Assembly (NCBI RefSeq): GCF_030209475.1
Contig: NZ_JARVRW010000002.1
Location: 434,001 to 498,000 of the forward strand
Length of the DNA: 64,000 bases
Reading direction: 5' to 3'
Source: Microbacterium sp. lyk4-40-TSB-66
GTDB taxonomy: Bacteria > Actinomycetota > Actinomycetes > Actinomycetales > Microbacteriaceae
This document shows, piece after piece, positions 33,369-42,948 of this stretch. Each line of letters starts with the position of its first letter. Positions within the stretch are counted from its first letter, which is position 1. The notes beneath the pieces are model-generated. The model worked only from the letters and a program-made list of their open reading frames with translations, was not told where the DNA came from and made no database searches. Position numbers and translations under genes: made by a program.

Positions 33369-35074
33369 GCTCGGCCCTCGCCGCGCAGCGCGGCATCCGT
33401 CCATTCCACGCACGTGATCTCGCCGCGCGCGACGGCTTCTTCGCGCTGGCGCAGTTCGACGCGGCGGATCTTGCCCGAAATCGTCTTGGGGAGCTCGAAG
33501 AACTCCACCCGTCGCACCCGCTGGAACGGTGCGAGCCTCTCCCGCGCGAAGCGCAGGATGTCGAGCGCGACCTCCTCGCCTGCTTCCCGCCCGCCGGCCA
33601 GCGCGATGTACGCCTTCGGAACCGCGAGCCGCAGCTCGTCGGGGGCGGGGACAACCGCCGCCTCGACGACGGCGGGGTGCTCGATGAGGACGCTCTCGAG
33701 TTCGAAGGGACTGATCTTGTAGTCCGAGGCCTTGAACACGTCGTCGGTGCGACCGATGTAGGTGATGCTGCCGGTCTCGTCGCGCCGCGCCACGTCGCCG
33801 GTGTGGAACAGCCCGTCGGCGAACGCCTCGGCGTTGCGCGCGACGTCGCCGACGTAACCGGTCATGAGGTTCAGGGGTCGTTCGGTGAGGTCGAGGCAGA
33901 TCTCGCCCTCGTCGGTCGGAACGCCCGTCACCGGATCGATCAGCACGACCGGGCACCCTGGCAGGGGCCGCCCCATCGAGCCCGGCACGACCGGGACCCC
34001 CGGGGTGTTCGCCACGATCGCGGTCATCTCGGTCTGTCCGTACCCGTCGCGGATCTCGAGCCCCCACGTGCGCTGCACCGACGCGATCACCTCGGGGTTG
34101 AGGGGCTCGCCCGCCGAGACGACTTCGCGAAGCGCCCCGCGCCGGCCGGTGAGGTCGGACTGGATCAGCATGCGCCACACGGTCGGCGGCGCGCAGAAGG
34201 TCGTCACCCGGTCCGCCTCGAGCTCCGCCAGCAGCCGCTCCGCCGAGAACCGCGAGTAGTTCAGCGCGAGCACCGTCGCCCCCGCGATCCAGGGCGCGAA
34301 GAACAGGCTCCACGCGTGCTTCGCCCACCCGGGCGAGCTGATGGCGAGGTGTACGTCGCCGGGCTGCAGCCCGAGCCAGTACATCGTGCTGAGGTGGCCG
34401 ACCGGGTACGACGCGTGCGTGTGCTCGACGAGTTTCGGCTTCGACGTGGTTCCGGAGGTGAAGTAGAGCAGCAGGCGATCGTCGGCGGTGGTTCCCGGAT
34501 GCCGTGCCGGCTCGGCATCCGTGTCGAAAGCGTCGTCGTACGACGCCCAACCGGCGTGCGCACCTCCTACCACGATGCGTCCGAGGCCCTCGGGAAGGTC
34601 GTCGAACTTGTCGGCCTCCGCCGCCCCGACGATGACGTGCCGGATCTCGGCACGCTGGATGCGGTCGCCGAGGTCGGTCGTGCCCAGGGCGGTCGTGGTC
34701 GGTGCGATCACTCCGCCGAGCTTCATGATCGCGAGCATCGCCTCCCAGAGCTCCACCTGGTTGTCGAGCATGAGCAGCACGGTCTCGCCGCGACGGACAC
34801 CTCGGGATGCCAACCACGCCGCGACCTGATCGGATCGGCGTGCGAGGTCGTCGAACGTGCGCCGGTGGTGGGTGCCGTCATCGTCGACGACGATCAGCGC
34901 GGGTGCCTCGTTGCCGCGCGCCATCGGGTCGAACCAGTCGATCGCCCAGTTGAACAGTCCCTCGAACCGTGGCCAGGTGAATGCCGCCGCCCGCTCGGGG
35001 TCGGTGCGCGCCGCCAGCAGTTCGTCGCGCGCGGTCCGGTATCGCTCGGTGGCGGACGCGTCGGTGGGGGTCAT
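33365..35074 (-). CDS. Acyl-CoA synthetase (AMP-binding, acetyl/medium-chain type)
   Basis: This ATP-dependent ligase activates a carboxylic acid as acyl-AMP and transfers it to CoA. The 569 residues include the P-loop 'YFTSGTTSKPK' (204-214), 'GYGQTEMT' near 345, 'HTGDVARRD' and the C-terminal catalytic-lysine motif 'PKTISGKIRR'. The order and spacing match the medium-chain/acetoacetyl type. There is no signal peptide. It is the promoter-proximal gene of a two-gene unit with arr. The acyl substrate is not determinable by eye. Confidence 0.88.
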   Translation of the reverse strand: MTPTDASATERYRTARDELLAARTDPERAAAFTWPRFEGLFNWAIDWFDPMARGNEAPALIVVDDDGTHHRRTFDDLARRSDQVAAWLASRGVRRGETVLLMLDNQVELWEAMLAIMKLGGVIAPTTTALGTTDLGDRIQRAEIRHVIVGAAEADKFDDLPEGLGRIVVGGAHAGWASYDDAFDTDAEPARHPGTTADDRLLLYFTSGTTSKPKLVEHTHASYPVGHLSTMYWLGLQPGDVHLAISSPGWAKHAWSLFFAPWIAGATVLALNYSRFSAERLLAELEADRVTTFCAPPTVWRMLIQSDLTGRRGALREVVSAGEPLNPEVIASVQRTWGLEIRDGYGQTEMTAIVANTPGVPVVPGSMGRPLPGCPVVLIDPVTGVPTDEGEICLDLTERPLNLMTGYVGDVARNAEAFADGLFHTGDVARRDETGSITYIGRTDDVFKASDYKISPFELESVLIEHPAVVEAAVVPAPDELRLAVPKAYIALAGGREAGEEVALDILRFARERLAPFQRVRRVEFFELPKTISGKIRRVELRQREEAVARGEITCVEWTDAALRGEGRA

Positions 35075-35159
35075 GGTGCTCCTTCGCTCGCGTCCACGCT
35101 AGCCCTCCGTTCCGACGTGCGTCCCGAACGGCCCTCGAGTCGGGTCGCGTCACCGACGC

Positions 35160-35864
35160 TCAGTCGCGGAGGTGCTGCGCCAGGTCGGCGATCTCGTCGA
35201 GGTGCACGCGCATGGCCGCCTCCGCGGCATCCGGATTCGCCGCTCGCAGAGCACGGAGGATGCGGGCGTGCCCCTCGTGCGAGAGACGGCGGCCACCGGC
35301 GGCGACGTGCGAGAAGAGCCGCGCCTCGAGGGTCCACGACACCGTCAGCTCACTGAGGGAGGCGAGGAGCGGATTGCGCGTGGCCGCGGCGACGCCGGCG
35401 TGGAAGGCGATGTCGAGCTGCACCGACCGCTCGCCGTCGAGTACGGTGCTCGATTCCGCGACGACCGCGGCGAGCGCATCGAGCTCGGCATCGTCGATAC
35501 GGCCCGCGGCGAGACGGGCGATCTGCGGCTCGACGACGGTTCGGAACTCGGATGCCGCGGCGATGGAGGTCTGTTCGTCGTCGCTCCACGAGGCGAGGAC
35601 GGCCGTGATCGGCACGCGCGCGCTCACCCGGGTGCCGCTGCCCTGGCGCCTCTCGATGAGCCCCGCCGACTGCAGGCGCAGCAACGCCTCGCGCACCGCC
35701 GATCGCGAGACGACCAGCTGCTCGGCCAGTTCGCGCTCGGTGGCGAGCCTGTCGCCGGGTTTCAGGACCCCCGCCAAGATCAGGGCGCGCAGCCGCGCGA
35801 CGATCTCTTCGTGCACCGAGCCGCCGTGCCGCTCCAGCGGCGCCAGCGCCGTGTGATCGCTCAT
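35160..35864 (-). CDS. FadR-subfamily GntR transcription regulator
   Basis: This 234-residue regulator has an N-terminal winged helix (residues 16-70: 'LATERELAEQLVVSRSAVRE', 'LIERRQGSGTRV') and an all-helical FCD ligand domain (about 85-225) with metal-binding His and Asp positions ('DIAFHAGVAAATRNPLL'; 'RVHLDEIADLA'). FCD regulators usually sense carboxylic acids. It diverges from a dicarboxylate symporter, and two operator-like sites lie between them, so it probably represses that gene and itself. Confidence 0.88.
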   Translation of the reverse strand: MSDHTALAPLERHGGSVHEEIVARLRALILAGVLKPGDRLATERELAEQLVVSRSAVREALLRLQSAGLIERRQGSGTRVSARVPITAVLASWSDDEQTSIAAASEFRTVVEPQIARLAAGRIDDAELDALAAVVAESSTVLDGERSVQLDIAFHAGVAAATRNPLLASLSELTVSWTLEARLFSHVAAGGRRLSHEGHARILRALRAANPDAAEAAMRVHLDEIADLAQHLRD

Positions 35865-35914
35865 CGATCCTCCCGCCCTCATCTTTCCAGCAGCTTCGCG
35901 ACGACGACGACCGA

Positions 35915-35991
35915 TTGGTCGGACCGTAACGCCCACGAAACACCGCGAAAGGCTGATCGAAACCCTCACCTCCCACAATTGGACCGACCAA
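35915..35991. promoter_or_regulatory. Two FadR/GntR-type operators between regulator and symporter
   Basis: TTGGTCGGACC lies at 35915-35925 and, in the opposite orientation, TTGGTCGGTCC (complement of 35981-35991) overlaps the TTGGACCGACCAA block at 35979-35991. Both share the core GGTC-G-(G/A)ACC expected for FCD-type GntR proteins. The second is 24 nt before the symporter ATG, and the first is 51 nt before the regulator start. Confidence 0.65.
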
Positions 35992-36014
35992 GGGCAATCT
36001 GCGGAGGAGCGGCG

Positions 36015-37358
36015 ATGACGGACGACGACAGCACGAACGGCGGTCGCGGTCTCGCGACGACCTGGCGGGTCCTCCGTCATCCGGCGAGCCTGATCGCCCT
36101 CGCGGCGGTGCTGGGGATCGTCTTCGGCCTCGCCACCGGCGAGTGGGCCGCGAATCTCAAGTTCGTCGGCGACCTGTTCATCCGTCTCATCCAGATGGCG
36201 ATCGTTCCGCTCGTGATGGCCTCGGTGATCGTGGCGACCGGCTCCATGACCGGGTCGGGGATGGGACGTCTCGCCGGACGCACGTTCGCGTGGATGGTCG
36301 GTTTCTCGGTCGTCGCCGCGATCGTCGGCTGGGCTCTCGCGACGCTCGTCCAGCCCGGGACCGGTATCGACTACTCCGGCGCGGTCGACCCCGCCCTGCA
36401 GGAGGCCGCCGAGCCCGCGGGCTGGCAGGAGACCGTGCTCGGCTTCGTGTCGACGAACATCTTCAACGCGATGTCGACCGCGAGCATGCTGCCGATCATC
36501 GTCTTCTCGCTGTTGTTCGGACTCGCCCTCAACGGCTACGTCCGCACGACCGGCAACAGACTCGTCGTGACCCTGCTCGACCAGCTGCAGCAGGTCATCC
36601 TCGGGATGATCCGCCTGGTCATGCGCATCGCACCGATCGGGGTGTTCTGCCTCTTGGCCGCCCTCGCCGGCGATGTCGGCTTCGCGGTGGTCACCACGGC
36701 CCTGGCCTACCTGGGATCGACCCTCGCCGGAGTGCTCATCGTCACGGCGCTCTTCGTCGTCGTCGTCGCGTTGCGCACCCGCCTCAACCCGGCGGCCCTC
36801 CCCGGCAAGCTCGCCGAGCAGACGGTCATCGCCGTCACGACGACGAGCTCGGCAGTGACCTTCCCCACGGTGTTGAAGAACGCGGTCGAGAAGGTCGGCA
36901 TCAGCCAGCGCGTGGCGAACTTCACCCTGTCGGTGGGCTTGACCATGGGCTCGTACGGCGCGGTGCTGAACTACACGATCGTCATCCTCTTCCTCGCTCA
37001 GGCCGGACGGGTGGAGCTGACCCCCGGGCAGATCATCCTCGGCATGGCGCTGGCGATCATGCTCAACATGGGCACCATCACCGTCCCGGGCGGCTTCGCC
37101 GTCGCCGCGACCTTCCTCGCCACCTCGCTCGGACTGCCGCTCGAGGCGGTCGGACTCCTGATCGCCGTCGACTGGTTCACCGGCATCTTCCGCACCTTCC
37201 TCAACGTCAACGGCGACACGATGATCGCGATGCTCGTCGCCAACGGCACCGACGAGATCGACCGCGACGTGTACGCCGGGCGCAAGAGCGTCACCGCGAC
37301 CACCGCGGACGACGCGGAGCTCTCGGAGAAGTTCGCCGCCGCCGACCGCGCCGACTGA
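36015..37358 (+). CDS. Dicarboxylate/amino-acid:cation symporter (DAACS family)
   Basis: It couples uptake of a C4-dicarboxylate or acidic amino acid to protons or sodium. The 447-residue protein shows the DAACS hallmarks: 'AVTTTSSAVTFPT' (serine-rich hairpin HP1), 'NMGTITVPGGFA' (helix 7 and HP2 region) and 'RTFLNVNGDTMIAML' with the conserved Asn/Asp that bind substrate and ion. Start ATG 36015 follows GGAGGAG. It is probably repressed by the divergent GntR regulator. Whether it carries succinate, glutamate or another acid is open. Confidence 0.9.
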   Translation: MTDDDSTNGGRGLATTWRVLRHPASLIALAAVLGIVFGLATGEWAANLKFVGDLFIRLIQMAIVPLVMASVIVATGSMTGSGMGRLAGRTFAWMVGFSVVAAIVGWALATLVQPGTGIDYSGAVDPALQEAAEPAGWQETVLGFVSTNIFNAMSTASMLPIIVFSLLFGLALNGYVRTTGNRLVVTLLDQLQQVILGMIRLVMRIAPIGVFCLLAALAGDVGFAVVTTALAYLGSTLAGVLIVTALFVVVVALRTRLNPAALPGKLAEQTVIAVTTTSSAVTFPTVLKNAVEKVGISQRVANFTLSVGLTMGSYGAVLNYTIVILFLAQAGRVELTPGQIILGMALAIMLNMGTITVPGGFAVAATFLATSLGLPLEAVGLLIAVDWFTGIFRTFLNVNGDTMIAMLVANGTDEIDRDVYAGRKSVTATTADDAELSEKFAAADRAD

Positions 37359-37371
37359 CCCGTCGGCCCCG

Positions 37372-37401
37372 CGCGGAGGGTCGCTTCGTGGGCCCTCCGC
37401 G
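37372..37401 (+). terminator. Hairpin after the symporter gene
   Basis: CGCGGAGGG (37372-37380) pairs perfectly with CCCTCCGCG (37393-37401) across a 12-nt loop, 13 nt after the stop. It lacks a U-tract but fits a terminator in a GC-rich genome. The rest of the gap to 37546 shows nothing else. Confidence 0.55.
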
Positions 37402-37546
37402 GTCGCGAAGCGGGGCAGGGCCACCCCGCCGAGGATCACGGATGCCGCGGCGGCGGCGATCGCCCGATCGCATCCCCCGCGGGGATGACATCGAGACCCT
37501 CCCCCGGCCGACGCGCCCGCGGGACCCACCGACCTACCGTGAAGAC

Positions 37547-38170
37547 ATGCACCCCCGACAGTGGTTGGTCCCCGCGCTCCTCGTCGCCGTCTCGTCGCTC
37601 GTCCTGGGCGGCCTGACCAGCTACGGACAGACCGTTCTGCCGGACTCCCTGCATTCGTTCGCCAACTCGGCCGGCGGCTGGACGATCCTGACGTTCGGCC
37701 TCGTGTGGCTCTCGCGGGTGCGGCCACCGGTGGGCGCGGCACTCGGCCTCGTGTCGTTCGTCCTACTCGTCGAGGGCTACCGGATCGTCTCGGGCTGGCG
37801 GGGCTACTACTACGCCGAACCGCTCCAGGACACCTTCACGATCGTCGGGCTGCTGGCGGGACCGATCGTCGGAGTCTCCGCCGCGCTGGTGCGCTCGGGC
37901 CCGGCGTCGTGGAAGCCGCTGGTGGCCGCCCCCGTCGCGGCGGTGCTGATCGGTGAGGGCGTCTACGGCCTCACCGTCGTCGCGGCGACCACGAGTCCCG
38001 TGTACTGAACCCTGCAGATCGTGCTCGGCGTGGCTCTGCTCACCGCCACCGCCGTGGCCGCCCGCCCCCGCGTCGCGCCGATCGTCCTCGGAGGCCTCGC
38101 CACCGCCGGCGGGTCAGCGGCCTTCATCGCCTTCTACGTGTGGCTGGGCCAGCTCGGTTCGTCCGTCTGA
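37547..38170 (+). pseudogene. Membrane protein (DUF6518-like) interrupted by an in-frame TGA
   Basis: From ATG 37547 the frame reads 153 residues of a four-helix membrane protein ('LVPALLVAVSSLVLGG', 'SLHSFANSAGGWTILTF') and stops at TGA 38006-38008. The same frame continues without a break for 53 more codons to TGA 38168. These encode two further hydrophobic helices ('IVLGVALLTATAVAA', 'VLGGLATAGGSAAFIAFYVW') with matching codon use. A protein of 207 residues is expected, and a Trp (TGG) codon at position 154 would restore it. This is most likely a nonsense mutation or a base error. The family name is tentative. Confidence 0.65.
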
Positions 38171-38321
38171 CGCGGCCGACCCTGCTGAAGGCGACGCCCA
38201 CAGCGCCCGTCCGAGCTCACGCCCGCGCCGGACTCCGGAGGACGACGACCGAAGCCGGGGCCCGAGCGGCAGGCGGGGCGCCGCCACCCGTCGTCTCCGG
38301 GTCGCGCACACCCCGGACGGA

Positions 38322-39590
38322 TCAGCGCCCGGCCGTCGCCCCCTCGCGCGCCTGACGTTCCTTCGCGCGCTCCAGTGCCCGCTTCCGCGCGTTACGGGCG
38401 TCCTCCTCGAGTTTCTCGGCCTTCGCCTCGTCGCGCGTGAGGTTCTCGCCCGTCTCGGGGTCGAAGAGGTGGAGCGAATCGGGTGAGAACCACAGGCGCG
38501 CCGTGTCGCCCGCGCGGATCGCGCTCATGGCATCCAGTGCCACGACGAGCTCGGTGCGCAGACTCTCGCCGTCGAGGTCGCGGTCGAGTTCCGAGAGCTT
38601 GTCCTTCACCGTCGCGTCGGTCTCGTACGGCACGTACGCGTACAGCACCTCGCCGAGCCACTCGGTCATCTCGATGTCGAGATCGACGGTGATGCCCCCG
38701 GAGAGATCGCGCTCGGTGGAGTCGGCGTCTTCGAACGCGTCGGGGCGCACCCCCACGATCACGAGGTCGCGACCCTCGACGGCCTTGCGGAGGCGGTCGT
38801 CGATCGGCACGTCGGCGATCGGCAGGCGCAGGGTATCGCCGTCGACGGTGCCGCTGAGGAAGTTCATGGGGGGCGATCCGATGAAGCCCGCGACGAAGAG
38901 GTTCACCGGCTGGTCGTAGAGCCCGCGGGGGCTCGCGACCTGCTGCAGCTCCCCGCGGCGGAGCACCGCGACGCGGTCGCCGAGGGTCATCGCCTCGGTC
39001 TGGTCGTGGGTGACGTAGACGGTGGTGATGCCGAGCGAGCGCTGCAGGCGCGCGATCTCGGTGCGCATCTGCCCGCGCAGCTTCGCGTCGAGGTTCGACA
39101 GCGGCTCATCGAAGAGGAACGCGCTGGCGTTGCGCACGATCGCACGACCCATCGCCACACGTTGACGTTGGCCGCCGGAGAGGTTGGCGGGCTTCCGCTG
39201 GAGGTGCTCGTCGAGTTCGAGCAGCTTCGACGCGCGGCGCACGCGCTCGTCGATCTCGTCGTCGCTGAGGTCGCTCGACTTGAGCCGCATGGGGAAGGCG
39301 ATGTTCTCGTACACGGTGAGGTGGGGGTACAGCGCGTAGTTCTGGAACACCATCGCGAGGTTGCGGTCCTTCGGCGCCTTGTCGTTGACCACGTCGCCTG
39401 CGATCTTCAGTTCGCCGTCGGAGATGTCCTCCAGGCCGACGATCATGCGCAGCAGCGTCGACTTGCCGCAGCCCGAGGGCCCGACGAGGATCACGAACTC
39501 GCCGTCTGCGATGTCGAGGTCGACGCCCTTGACCGCCGTGAAACCGTCGTCGTAGGTCTTGACGATCTTGTTCAGAGTGATGGATGCCAT
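38322..39590 (-). CDS. CUT1 ABC transporter ATPase (SugC/MsmK/UgpC type)
   Basis: This is the ATPase subunit of sugar importers. Its 422 residues carry Walker A 'GPSGCGKST' (37-45), signature 'LSGGQ' (137-141), Walker B 'FLFDEP' (158-163) and a C-terminal OB-type regulatory domain from about 240. A charged Lys/Arg/Glu-rich tail follows after 385, which is unusual in length. It ends the LpqY-SugABC-like operon. Because the uronate locus importer has no ATPase of its own and this type is known to serve several CUT1 systems, it may power both. Confidence 0.92.
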   Translation of the reverse strand: MASITLNKIVKTYDDGFTAVKGVDLDIADGEFVILVGPSGCGKSTLLRMIVGLEDISDGELKIAGDVVNDKAPKDRNLAMVFQNYALYPHLTVYENIAFPMRLKSSDLSDDEIDERVRRASKLLELDEHLQRKPANLSGGQRQRVAMGRAIVRNASAFLFDEPLSNLDAKLRGQMRTEIARLQRSLGITTVYVTHDQTEAMTLGDRVAVLRRGELQQVASPRGLYDQPVNLFVAGFIGSPPMNFLSGTVDGDTLRLPIADVPIDDRLRKAVEGRDLVIVGVRPDAFEDADSTERDLSGGITVDLDIEMTEWLGEVLYAYVPYETDATVKDKLSELDRDLDGESLRTELVVALDAMSAIRAGDTARLWFSPDSLHLFDPETGENLTRDEAKAEKLEEDARNARKRALERAKERQAREGATAGR

Positions 39591-39664
39591 GAGCTCTCTC
39601 CTCGTTCCTCGACCCCGCCCTCGGCGGTTCTGTTGCGCGCGATGGATGCCACCGGACGGCCCCG

Positions 39665-40522
39665 TTATCCCTTGACCGCGCCCTGCGTCAGACCGGACAC
39701 GATCCGACGCTGGAAGATGACGACGACGATCACGATGGGGATCGTCACCACGATGGCGGCGGCCGAGATGGCGCCGGTGGGTTCTTCGAACTGCGAGGCC
39801 CCGGTGAAGAACGACAGGGCCGCCGGCACCGGGCGGGCGGCATCCGTCGAGGTCAGAGAGATGCCGTAGACGAAGTCGTTCCACGCGATGAAGAAGGCGA
39901 TGATCGCGGTGGTGAACACGCCCGGCGCTGCGAGCGGCACGACGGTCTTGCGGAACGCTTCGAACGGGGTCGCGCCGTCGACCTGTGCCGCCTGCTCGAG
40001 CTCCCACGGGATCTGGCGGAAGAAGGCCGCGAGGGTCCAGATCGAGATCGGGAGCGTCAGCGACAGGTAGGGGATGATCAGCCCGAGCCACGTGTCGTAG
40101 AGGCCGACGACGCGCCACAGGTTGAACAGCGGCGTGACGATCGAGACGATCGGGAACACCGACACCGCGAGCGCCGTGGTGAGGATGATGCGCTTTCCCG
40201 GAAAGTCGAGCCGTGCGATCGCGTACGCGCAGAGCGTCGCCAGCACCACCGCGATGAAGGTCGCGATGAGGGAGATGCCGATCGAGTTGCGAAGGGCCGG
40301 CAGGAAAAGATCCTGCGCGCTGCCGCCCGGGGCGAGGATCGTGGCGTAGTTGTCGAGCGTCCACTCCTGCGGGATGAGCGTGCCCGAGAAGAGGCCGGCC
40401 TGCGTCTTGAACGACGTCATCAGGATCGAGAACACGGGGAACAGCGACCACACGAGCACGGCCGCGATGATCGCGAGCCACATGATCCGCTGGGGCCAGG
40501 TCATCGCGCGCATCAGCAGCAC
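39665..40522 (-). CDS. ABC sugar permease (SugB/MalG type)
   Basis: This 285-residue permease has six predicted helices and an EAA loop ('[19 protein letters not shown]') near residue 190. It follows the SugA-type permease with a 19-nt gap and precedes the ATPase. In LpqY-SugABC systems this subunit is SugB. The cargo is probably trehalose or a related disaccharide, by homology of the binding protein. Confidence 0.9.
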   Translation of the reverse strand: MLLMRAMTWPQRIMWLAIIAAVLVWSLFPVFSILMTSFKTQAGLFSGTLIPQEWTLDNYATILAPGGSAQDLFLPALRNSIGISLIATFIAVVLATLCAYAIARLDFPGKRIILTTALAVSVFPIVSIVTPLFNLWRVVGLYDTWLGLIIPYLSLTLPISIWTLAAFFRQIPWELEQAAQVDGATPFEAFRKTVVPLAAPGVFTTAIIAFFIAWNDFVYGISLTSTDAARPVPAALSFFTGASQFEEPTGAISAAAIVVTIPIVIVVVIFQRRIVSGLTQGAVKG

Positions 40523-40541
40523 ACTCCTTCACACCGCTCGC

Positions 40542-41516
40542 TCACGAGTTCTTCCCCGCCGACAGATCCACTTTGAAGCCCTTGATGAAGATGCCCGCGA
40601 TGATGAGGACGCTCAGGAAGAGCAGCACCGAGATCGCCGACCCGAGGCCGATCTCGAGCCGACCGATCGAGGTGTTGTACGCCAGCAGCGACAGCGCCTC
40701 GGTGTTGTTGGCACCCGCGGTCATGATGAAGATGTTGTCGAAGATGCGGAACGCCTCGAGGGTGCGGAAGAGCACCGCGACCATGATCGCCGCCTTCATG
40801 TTCGGAAGGATGACGCGGCGCAGCACCTCCCAGCCGGTGGCGCCGTCGACCTTCGCCGCCTCCTCGAGGTCGCCCGGCACCTGTGCCAGGCCCGACAGCA
40901 ACAGCAGGGAGATGAAGGGAGTGGTCTTCCACACCTCGCTGAGGATGATCACGGTCAGCGAGGTGCCCTGGTATGCGAACCAGTTCAGGTTCTCGTCGAA
41001 GCCGGGGATCCACGCCAGCCAGCTGTTGACGTACCCGCCGGAGTTGATGTCGAAGGCGTAGAAGAACGCAAAGGCCGAGACGACCGTGATGATGCCGTAG
41101 GGCACGAGGATCGCCGTGCGGGCGAAGCCGCGCAGCTTCTTGATCGCGCGGTGCATGACGAGGGCGAACCCGAAGCCGATGATCAGTTCGAGCAGCACCG
41201 TGACGACGGTGATGAACAGCGTCACCCCCATCGACTGCCAGAACGCCGGGTCGCTCAGGATCACCGCGTAGTTGCGGAACCAGATGAACTCGCGGTCGTC
41301 CGGCGCGGTCAGACGCAGGCTGAACAGCGAATCCCACAGCGCTTGGACGATCGGGTACAGCGTGACCAGCAGCATGATCCCGAACGCGGGGCCCGCGAGC
41401 ATCCATCCCAGGCGCGCCTCGGCGCGGGCACGATCGGAGCGGCGCTTCTTCGTCGGCTTCGCCGCCTCGGCGGCCTCGTGCCGCCTCCCGGCGCGGGTCC
41501 GTGTGGTCTCGCTCAC
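40542..41516 (-). CDS. ABC sugar permease (SugA/MalF type)
   Basis: This 324-residue permease has a Lys/Arg/Ala-rich cytoplasmic N-terminus (about 35 residues), six helices and the EAA loop ('EEAAKVDGATGWEVLRRVI') near residue 225. Start GTG 41516 overlaps the stop of the binding-protein gene (GTGA), showing tight coupling. It forms the channel with the next gene product. Confidence 0.9.
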   Translation of the reverse strand: MSETTRTRAGRRHEAAEAAKPTKKRRSDRARAEARLGWMLAGPAFGIMLLVTLYPIVQALWDSLFSLRLTAPDDREFIWFRNYAVILSDPAFWQSMGVTLFITVVTVLLELIIGFGFALVMHRAIKKLRGFARTAILVPYGIITVVSAFAFFYAFDINSGGYVNSWLAWIPGFDENLNWFAYQGTSLTVIILSEVWKTTPFISLLLLSGLAQVPGDLEEAAKVDGATGWEVLRRVILPNMKAAIMVAVLFRTLEAFRIFDNIFIMTAGANNTEALSLLAYNTSIGRLEIGLGSAISVLLFLSVLIIAGIFIKGFKVDLSAGKNS

Positions 41517-42778
41517 AGCAGTCGCTCCCCTCTGAGCACCGCGAGGATGAAGTCCGTCGACGACTGCGGCGTCGCATCCGGGTTCACCGCGTTGGGCGGA
41601 TGCCAGGTGCGCTGCAGTCCGATCGAGATCTCGTTGTAGTACGGCGTCTGCGGCCGCGGCGCCCCGAGCTGGAGCGACTCGGCGATGGTGTCGGCCATCG
41701 GGAACTTCTCGGTGACTTCGGCGTCGTCGTACGCGGCGAGGTTCGAGGGCGGGTTGCCGTTGGTGACGAAGTACCGGGCCTGGTTCTCGGGGCTGACGAT
41801 GCACGCCACCGCCTGCCAGGCGAGGTCGACGTTCTCGCTGTACGCACCGACACCGAGGTTGATCCCGCCGACGGGCGGGGCCGCCGGGGTCCCGGCATCC
41901 ACGCGGGGGTAGACCGCCCACCCGAGGTCGTCCACGACGTCGGGGGCCGCGCCCTGCATGGCCGGGTAGACGAAGGGCCAGTTGACCATGAAAGAGCCTT
42001 TGTCGCCCTGGAAGAGGTTCATGCTCGCGTTCTCGTCGGCGGTCGGAAGTCCCGGACCCCCGAGGCCCGACGAACCGATGCGACCGATGATGTCGGCGGC
42101 CTTCCTGCCGGCGTCCGAGTCCAGCCCGAGCTGCATCTCGTCGGGTTTCGCCTCGGGGTCCTCGAGGATCTTGCCGCCCCCGGATGCCACGAGCGCGTTG
42201 ATCCAAACGGTCATCGACTCCGCGAGCGCCCCCTGGACCCCGAGCTGCTTGCCCTGGTCCTCGGCCGCCTGCATGATCTGGTCCCAGGTCACCGGCTGCG
42301 TCATGTCGAGACCCGCGGCCTCGGCGACCGACTTGCGGTACCAGAGCAGCTGCGTGTTGGCCCAGAACGGCACCGTGACCAGCTCGCCGTTCCAGCTGGC
42401 CGACTGCACGGCTCCCTGCACGACGCCGTCGGTGTTCTGCAGGTCGGTGGGCACCGGTGCGAGGAAACCGGGCTCGGCGAGCTCGGGGATGAACGGCGGG
42501 TCCAGGCTCATGATGTCGAGCGAGCGATCGCTCGCCGCGAGGCGCCGGGCGAGCTGTTCGCGCTGCGAGGCCGCATCGCGGGGCAGCAGCGACGTCTCGA
42601 TGCGGTACGCGCCGTCCGCGGCCTCGGTGCAGGATGCCGCGATCTCGGCCTGTCCGCCGTCGTCGGGGTTGATGTACCAGGTGAGGGTCGGCACCCCGTC
42701 ACCGGCCGAACACGCACCGAGCGTCCCCGCCAGGACGAGGGCGGAGGCCCCGGCCACGATCCGTCTCACCGTTCGCAT
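41513..42778 (-). CDS. lpqY: LpqY-like sugar-binding lipoprotein
   Basis: This 421-residue solute-binding lipoprotein has a lipobox 'TLGAC' with C23. Several blocks match mycobacterial LpqY, the trehalose-binding subunit of LpqY-SugABC: 'REQLARRLAASDRSLDIMSL', 'NTQLLWYRKS', 'MVNWPFVYPAMQGA' and 'GGINLGVGAYS'. The operon order binding protein, SugA, SugB, SugC is also the same. In mycobacteria the system recycles trehalose from the mycomembrane, which Microbacteriaceae lack, so here it more likely imports trehalose or a similar disaccharide as nutrient or compatible solute. Start ATG 42778 is chosen for the signal sequence. Confidence 0.82.
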   Translation of the reverse strand: MRTVRRIVAGASALVLAGTLGACSAGDGVPTLTWYINPDDGGQAEIAASCTEAADGAYRIETSLLPRDAASQREQLARRLAASDRSLDIMSLDPPFIPELAEPGFLAPVPTDLQNTDGVVQGAVQSASWNGELVTVPFWANTQLLWYRKSVAEAAGLDMTQPVTWDQIMQAAEDQGKQLGVQGALAESMTVWINALVASGGGKILEDPEAKPDEMQLGLDSDAGRKAADIIGRIGSSGLGGPGLPTADENASMNLFQGDKGSFMVNWPFVYPAMQGAAPDVVDDLGWAVYPRVDAGTPAAPPVGGINLGVGAYSENVDLAWQAVACIVSPENQARYFVTNGNPPSNLAAYDDAEVTEKFPMADTIAESLQLGAPRPQTPYYNEISIGLQRTWHPPNAVNPDATPQSSTDFILAVLRGERLL

Positions 42779-42904
42779 CCGGCCCCCTCGCCTCGGTCGG
42801 GAGCGTCTCGGCTCCCTCGTCGTGGATTCCATCCTGCCGAGGCGCACGGATTCGCCCCGCGAGGCTTGCCTCCGCCGCGGAGGGGATGGTACTCGCGCGA
42901 ACGA

Positions 42905-42937
42905 CGAACCGCCCCGTCACAGGGACGGGGCGGTTCG
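42905..42937. terminator. Bidirectional-type hairpin downstream of the ferredoxin reductase gene
   Basis: A 14-bp perfect stem, CGAACCGCCCCGTC (42905-42918) with GACGGGGCGGTTCG (42924-42937), has a 5-nt loop. It lies 11 nt after the stop of the minus-strand reductase gene and upstream of the LpqY-like gene, so it should insulate the two operons. Confidence 0.7.
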
Positions 42938-42948
42938 AGGTCAGAGGG

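Noticed and set aside
35160..37742. Minus-strand frame extending the GntR regulator to 860 codons
   Set aside because: The regulator starts at 35864 with normal family length; the extension is antisense to the symporter.
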